7,421 nt of DNA from Candidatus Bathyarchaeota archaeon (lineage in GTDB: Archaea > Thermoproteota > Bathyarchaeia > TCS64), in the NCBI GenBank assembly GCA_030608725.1, contig JAUWDP010000047.1, positions 1-7,421 of the forward strand. The letters are read 5' to 3'. Under the pieces are notes generated by a model. The model was not told the DNA's origin, searched no databases, and was given only the letters and a program-made list of their open reading frames with translations. Every line of letters begins with the position of its first letter. Position 1 is the stretch's first letter. Positions 5,425 to 7,421 of the stretch are shown here, piece by piece. Both the position numbers and the translations under genes were made by a program.

Positions 5425-6018
5425 CTACTCCTCTACATCGTCAAGGTTGACGAACTTGCTCCAGTCGATGACCAGCATCCCAACAACGATTATCGCGAGG
5501 AGGGCCACAGAGAGGACTCCTCCCAGGATGCCGCTGGACTCAAAGATCTCCTTGACGAAGGCGAAGCTGAAGCGCCCTGCGAACGCGATGGTGAGGCACA
5601 TACCCACCTTGCCGAAGAAGGCAGCTATCATCACCTTCCGAATGTCGTACCTGAGCATCCCAAGGGGGATGAGGATGAGGTCGTCGGGGATTGGCAGGAG
5701 GGCGAAGATGAAGACCACCGCCATCCCGTGCTTCTGAACGAGGCGCTTGGCGTTCTCAAGCCTGTCACCGTATCGCTCCTCGAGGACCTTGCGGCCTCCC
5801 ATGCCGACGAGGTAGGCCGAGAACTCGCCTATAGTTGAGCCGAGGCCGCAGACCACGCCGAGGATTATGGGGTTAAGGGTCGCCCCGAAGGCGTAGATGG
5901 TGATCGCGAAGGGGACGGGGAAGAAGATCGTGAAGTTTCCGAAGAGCGAGATGAAGAACGCGCCGACGTAGCCATAGTTCGTGACGAGAGCGCTCATCCA
6001 GCTCCAGAGGTCCAGCAT
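5425..6018 (-). CDS. DedA/VTT-domain (SNARE-associated) integral membrane protein
   Basis: A 197-residue polytopic membrane protein of the DedA/VTT superfamily, whose studied members include lipid scramblases and flippases. The signature is visible as an N-terminal re-entrant hydrophobic stretch (16-45, including FFPVPFAITIYAFGATLNP), GSTIGEFSAYLVGMGGRKVLE (60-80) with the conserved Glu and Gly, and VVFIFALLPIPDDLILIPLG (101-120). Further helices lie at about 127-150 and 163-185. The PIPDD form resembles the archaeal/YqaA branch rather than classic E. coli DedA. GGTGAT at 6026-6021 supports the ATG at 6018. A later in-frame ATG at 5997 is possible. The TAG stop (5427-5425) touches the Dam stop. 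The lipid or solute handled cannot be told from sequence. Confidence 0.87.
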   Translation of the reverse strand: MLDLWSWMSALVTNYGYVGAFFISLFGNFTIFFPVPFAITIYAFGATLNPIILGVVCGLGSTIGEFSAYLVGMGGRKVLEERYGDRLENAKRLVQKHGMAVVFIFALLPIPDDLILIPLGMLRYDIRKVMIAAFFGKVGMCLTIAFAGRFSFAFVKEIFESSGILGGVLSVALLAIIVVGMLVIDWSKFVNLDDVEE

Positions 6019-6061
6019 CCATCACCCGTACTTTGTATAATCGATGATTACACTGCTTATG

Positions 6062-6104
6062 CGGGCACCTCATATATGAACGTACATCTGAGGTGGGGAG
6101 CCCG
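6062..6104. promoter_or_regulatory. Inverted repeat around a TATA palindrome in the divergent promoter region
   Basis: CACCTCA (6066-6072) is repeated inverted as TGAGGTG (6089-6095). An outer pair, CGGGC (6062-6066) and GCCCG (6100-6104), extends it to an 11-base stem with a bulge on the right arm. Partly inside it is the 10-base palindrome TCATATATGA (6070-6079), a good TATA box for the minus-strand DedA-like gene with a leader of about 30 bases. It could be a repressor site or an RNA hairpin; neither is proven. Confidence 0.5.
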
Positions 6105-6168
6105 AGATGCATCCCGTGTAGTATTAACCTTGTTCAACGTTGTTGTATGGGGGGTTTTATTCCCTAGA

Positions 6169-6176
6169 ATTATATG
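6169..6176 (+). promoter_or_regulatory. TATA box for the anchored exported protein
   Basis: ATTATATG is centred about 27 bases before position 6199, giving a very short leader ahead of the ATG at 6206. AGGAAG at 6198-6203 is a possible but closely placed Shine-Dalgarno. Because the box lies inside the longer frame that opens at TTG 6140, it argues for the start at 6206. Confidence 0.5.
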
Positions 6177-6205
6177 TCGGAGAGGCTTCTAATTATCAGG
6201 AAGTA

Positions 6206-6841
6206 ATGAAACATATGATTACAGGTAGAAGGGTAAGCTACGGCATTCTTGCGCTATCATTCATTCTGGGATTCTATGTGATGGCTCAATCTGCGTCTCT
6301 TACGGAAGATATGGAGCATAGAGAGAGCCGGAGACAACTTTCACACCCAGTAATTCCACCGTTCTCGGATTCTAGTACAAAAAGTGATCTCCATAACGTT
6401 AGTTTACAGGTTGATTTCGATGTCAAGCTACCGACCAAGCTAGGAGGCCCCGATGAGATCAGATTGTCCCATGACAAGAGGCAGGTCTGGTTCATATATA
6501 CGATGGGGAAGATTGATGATAGTCGATTGGAGCAGTATGTCAACAGTAGCTCTTCTGAATCTCTAATACGAGATGCTGGCGGAATCGTGTATACTATATG
6601 GCGACATTTTAAGACTTACAAACAAACTCTGGAAGCCACTAGAGGCAACATAAACAGCGAAGAAAAACTTGTAGGTGTAGACATAAACGGCTATCTGGGG
6701 TCGATGGGAGGAGATGATGCACATCTCATCTACTGGAGCACGGAAGCCGTCTACTGTAAAATAGGCGCGAGTATTGGATTCGACTATATGGAGTTACTAG
6801 AGATAGCTAGAAGCGTTGAGTACGTCTATAAGGAAAATTAG
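6206..6841 (+). CDS. N-terminally anchored extracytoplasmic protein, DUF4367-like
   Basis: A 211-residue protein with a basic N-terminus (KHMITGRR), one hydrophobic segment at about 11-28 (YGILALSFILGFYVMA) and a polar, Ser-rich outer part. It is an uncleaved anchor or signal peptide directing the rest outside. The C-terminal half resembles the DUF4367 pattern: FDVKLPTKLGG (71-81), VWFIYT (94-99), VGVDINGYLGS (156-166), LIYWSTEAVYCKIGA (174-188) and ELLEIARSVEYV (196-207), which forms the closing helix. I recall this pattern from surface and lipoprotein-like proteins; the match is by eye. There is no lipobox cysteine. The frame extends back to TTG 6140, but the ATG at 6206 is preferred because it starts the signal anchor and follows the TATA box. 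Base composition is clearly more AT-rich than its neighbours, with many ATA, TTA and AGA codons, suggesting recent acquisition or relaxed selection. Confidence 0.75.
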   Translation: MKHMITGRRVSYGILALSFILGFYVMAQSASLTEDMEHRESRRQLSHPVIPPFSDSSTKSDLHNVSLQVDFDVKLPTKLGGPDEIRLSHDKRQVWFIYTMGKIDDSRLEQYVNSSSSESLIRDAGGIVYTIWRHFKTYKQTLEATRGNINSEEKLVGVDINGYLGSMGGDDAHLIYWSTEAVYCKIGASIGFDYMELLEIARSVEYVYKEN

Positions 6842-6934
6842 GTCTGATTTAGGTTGAAGTTGGCTGCTTCACCGAGATTGATCATCGGCAGACAAAAAAA
6901 CCTCCATGCACATCTAATCGTCGGGTTCTACGGC
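6842..6934. other. Short intergenic stretch before the GNAT gene
   Basis: It contains a run of eight A at 6893-6900 and no hairpin that I can support. No clear TATA box or Shine-Dalgarno stands before the ATG at 6935. AT-richness falls away over this stretch, marking the right end of the AT-rich island. Confidence 0.4.
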
Positions 6935-7421
6935 ATGCTGAGTATCAGGGACATAACCGAGGACACGATCCGCGACGCCTTCAAGGTCTGCTCCTATAAC
7001 AAGCTCGACGACCCTCTGCAGAAGGAGGGGATGAGGCTCAAGGCGGAGTGGCTCCGGGGAATGCTCAAGGACTTCGGAGCCTGTACGAAGATCGCCTATG
7101 TGGAGGAGCGTCCCGTGGCCCAGATCCTCTTCCTCCCGGAGGAGGCGGTCCCCTTCATCCCCCAGCCCCGGGAGAGGGTGATCCTCCTCAACTGCGTCTA
7201 CAACCCCTTCGAGGAGTTCAAGAGGAAGGGTGTGGCCACCGCCCTCATGGAGGCCTTCATCGACGAGTGCAGGATGGGCCTCCCAGTACTCGAGGAGGGG
7301 GCCTGCAACTTCGTCGTCGCGAAGCCCTTCGAGGCGGGGGAGGGCCTCTCCATGGCGGACTTCTACAGGAGGTTCGGGTTCAGGGAGGGCTCCTTCGAGA
7401 TGTACCTGGAGATCGCCGGGG
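6935..7421 (+). CDS. GNAT-family N-acetyltransferase, 3' end outside window
   Basis: The frame opens at ATG 6935 and is still open at the window edge after 162 codons. The GNAT fold is recognisable: an N-terminal LSIRDITEDTI strand and helix, IAYVEERPVAQILFLPEE (53-70), the strand VILLNCVYNP (82-91), the acetyl-CoA pyrophosphate loop RKGVATALMEAFIDE (97-111) and the late FYRRFGFREGSFEMYLEI (143-160) typical of the last helix and strands. Acetyl-CoA is the expected donor; the acceptor is unknown. Five cysteines occur in the visible part (19, 50, 87, 112, 124), more than usual, which may hint at metal or thiol chemistry. Some archaeal relatives carry an extra C-terminal domain that would lie beyond the edge. 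Codon use returns to the GC-rich norm. No in-frame start exists just upstream of 6935. Confidence 0.85.
   Translation, partial: MLSIRDITEDTIRDAFKVCSYNKLDDPLQKEGMRLKAEWLRGMLKDFGACTKIAYVEERPVAQILFLPEEAVPFIPQPRERVILLNCVYNPFEEFKRKGVATALMEAFIDECRMGLPVLEEGACNFVVAKPFEAGEGLSMADFYRRFGFREGSFEMYLEIAG

Noticed and set aside
6041..6095. Possible C/D box small RNA (GATGATT ... CTGA)
   Set aside because: The C box match is poor, no C' or D' boxes are placed correctly, and an inverted-repeat promoter region explains the sequence better.
6893..6900. Run of eight A as a minus-strand oligo-T terminator
   Set aside because: No minus-strand gene ends near it, and it lies just upstream of a plus-strand gene.

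Overview
The window looks like a chromosomal piece of an archaeon. The evidence is an archaeal-type TrmI tRNA methyltransferase, a tetrahedral M42-type aminopeptidase, an F420-type luciferase-fold oxidoreductase, and start codons that sit about 27 bases downstream of TATA-like boxes with no ribosome binding site (leaderless transcripts). These are mixed with genes that do carry Shine-Dalgarno sites. Most of the window is GC-rich with G/C-ending codons. I cannot name the lineage from this alone; an uncultivated TACK/Bathyarchaeia-like or Thermoplasmata-like genome would fit.

Layout. At the left edge is the start of an unidentified minus-strand gene (247 to beyond 1). Next come a 50-residue single-span membrane microprotein (459-307, minus) and a divergent plus-strand metal-dependent O-methyltransferase (573-1130). 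The latter ends two bases from a convergent luciferase-like monooxygenase (2095-1133, minus). From 2191 the plus strand carries an orphan 139-residue protein, trmI (start best placed at 2671), an M42 aminopeptidase (3488 onward) and a Dam-type adenine methyltransferase with a TTG start (4618-5424). The Dam gene abuts a convergent DedA/VTT-type membrane protein (6018-5425, minus) with no base between the stop codons. A promoter region with a long inverted repeat follows. Then comes an AT-rich island with one anchored, exported protein resembling the DUF4367 group (6206-6841). A GNAT acetyltransferase (6935 onward) runs off the right edge.

The most notable feature is the M42 gene. Its frame is interrupted by a single TGA at 4424-4426, yet the same frame continues intact for 49 codons. 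Those codons encode the conserved C-terminal end of the family, including the last metal-binding histidine. This is either a recent nonsense mutation or base error, or a real recoding, readthrough or restart event.

The genes do not form one obvious pathway. They are mostly housekeeping or stand-alone enzymes (tRNA modification, peptide turnover, DNA methylation, small-molecule methylation, redox). I see no CRISPR array, tRNA, rRNA, insertion sequence or defence cluster, and no restriction enzyme beside the Dam gene within the window.
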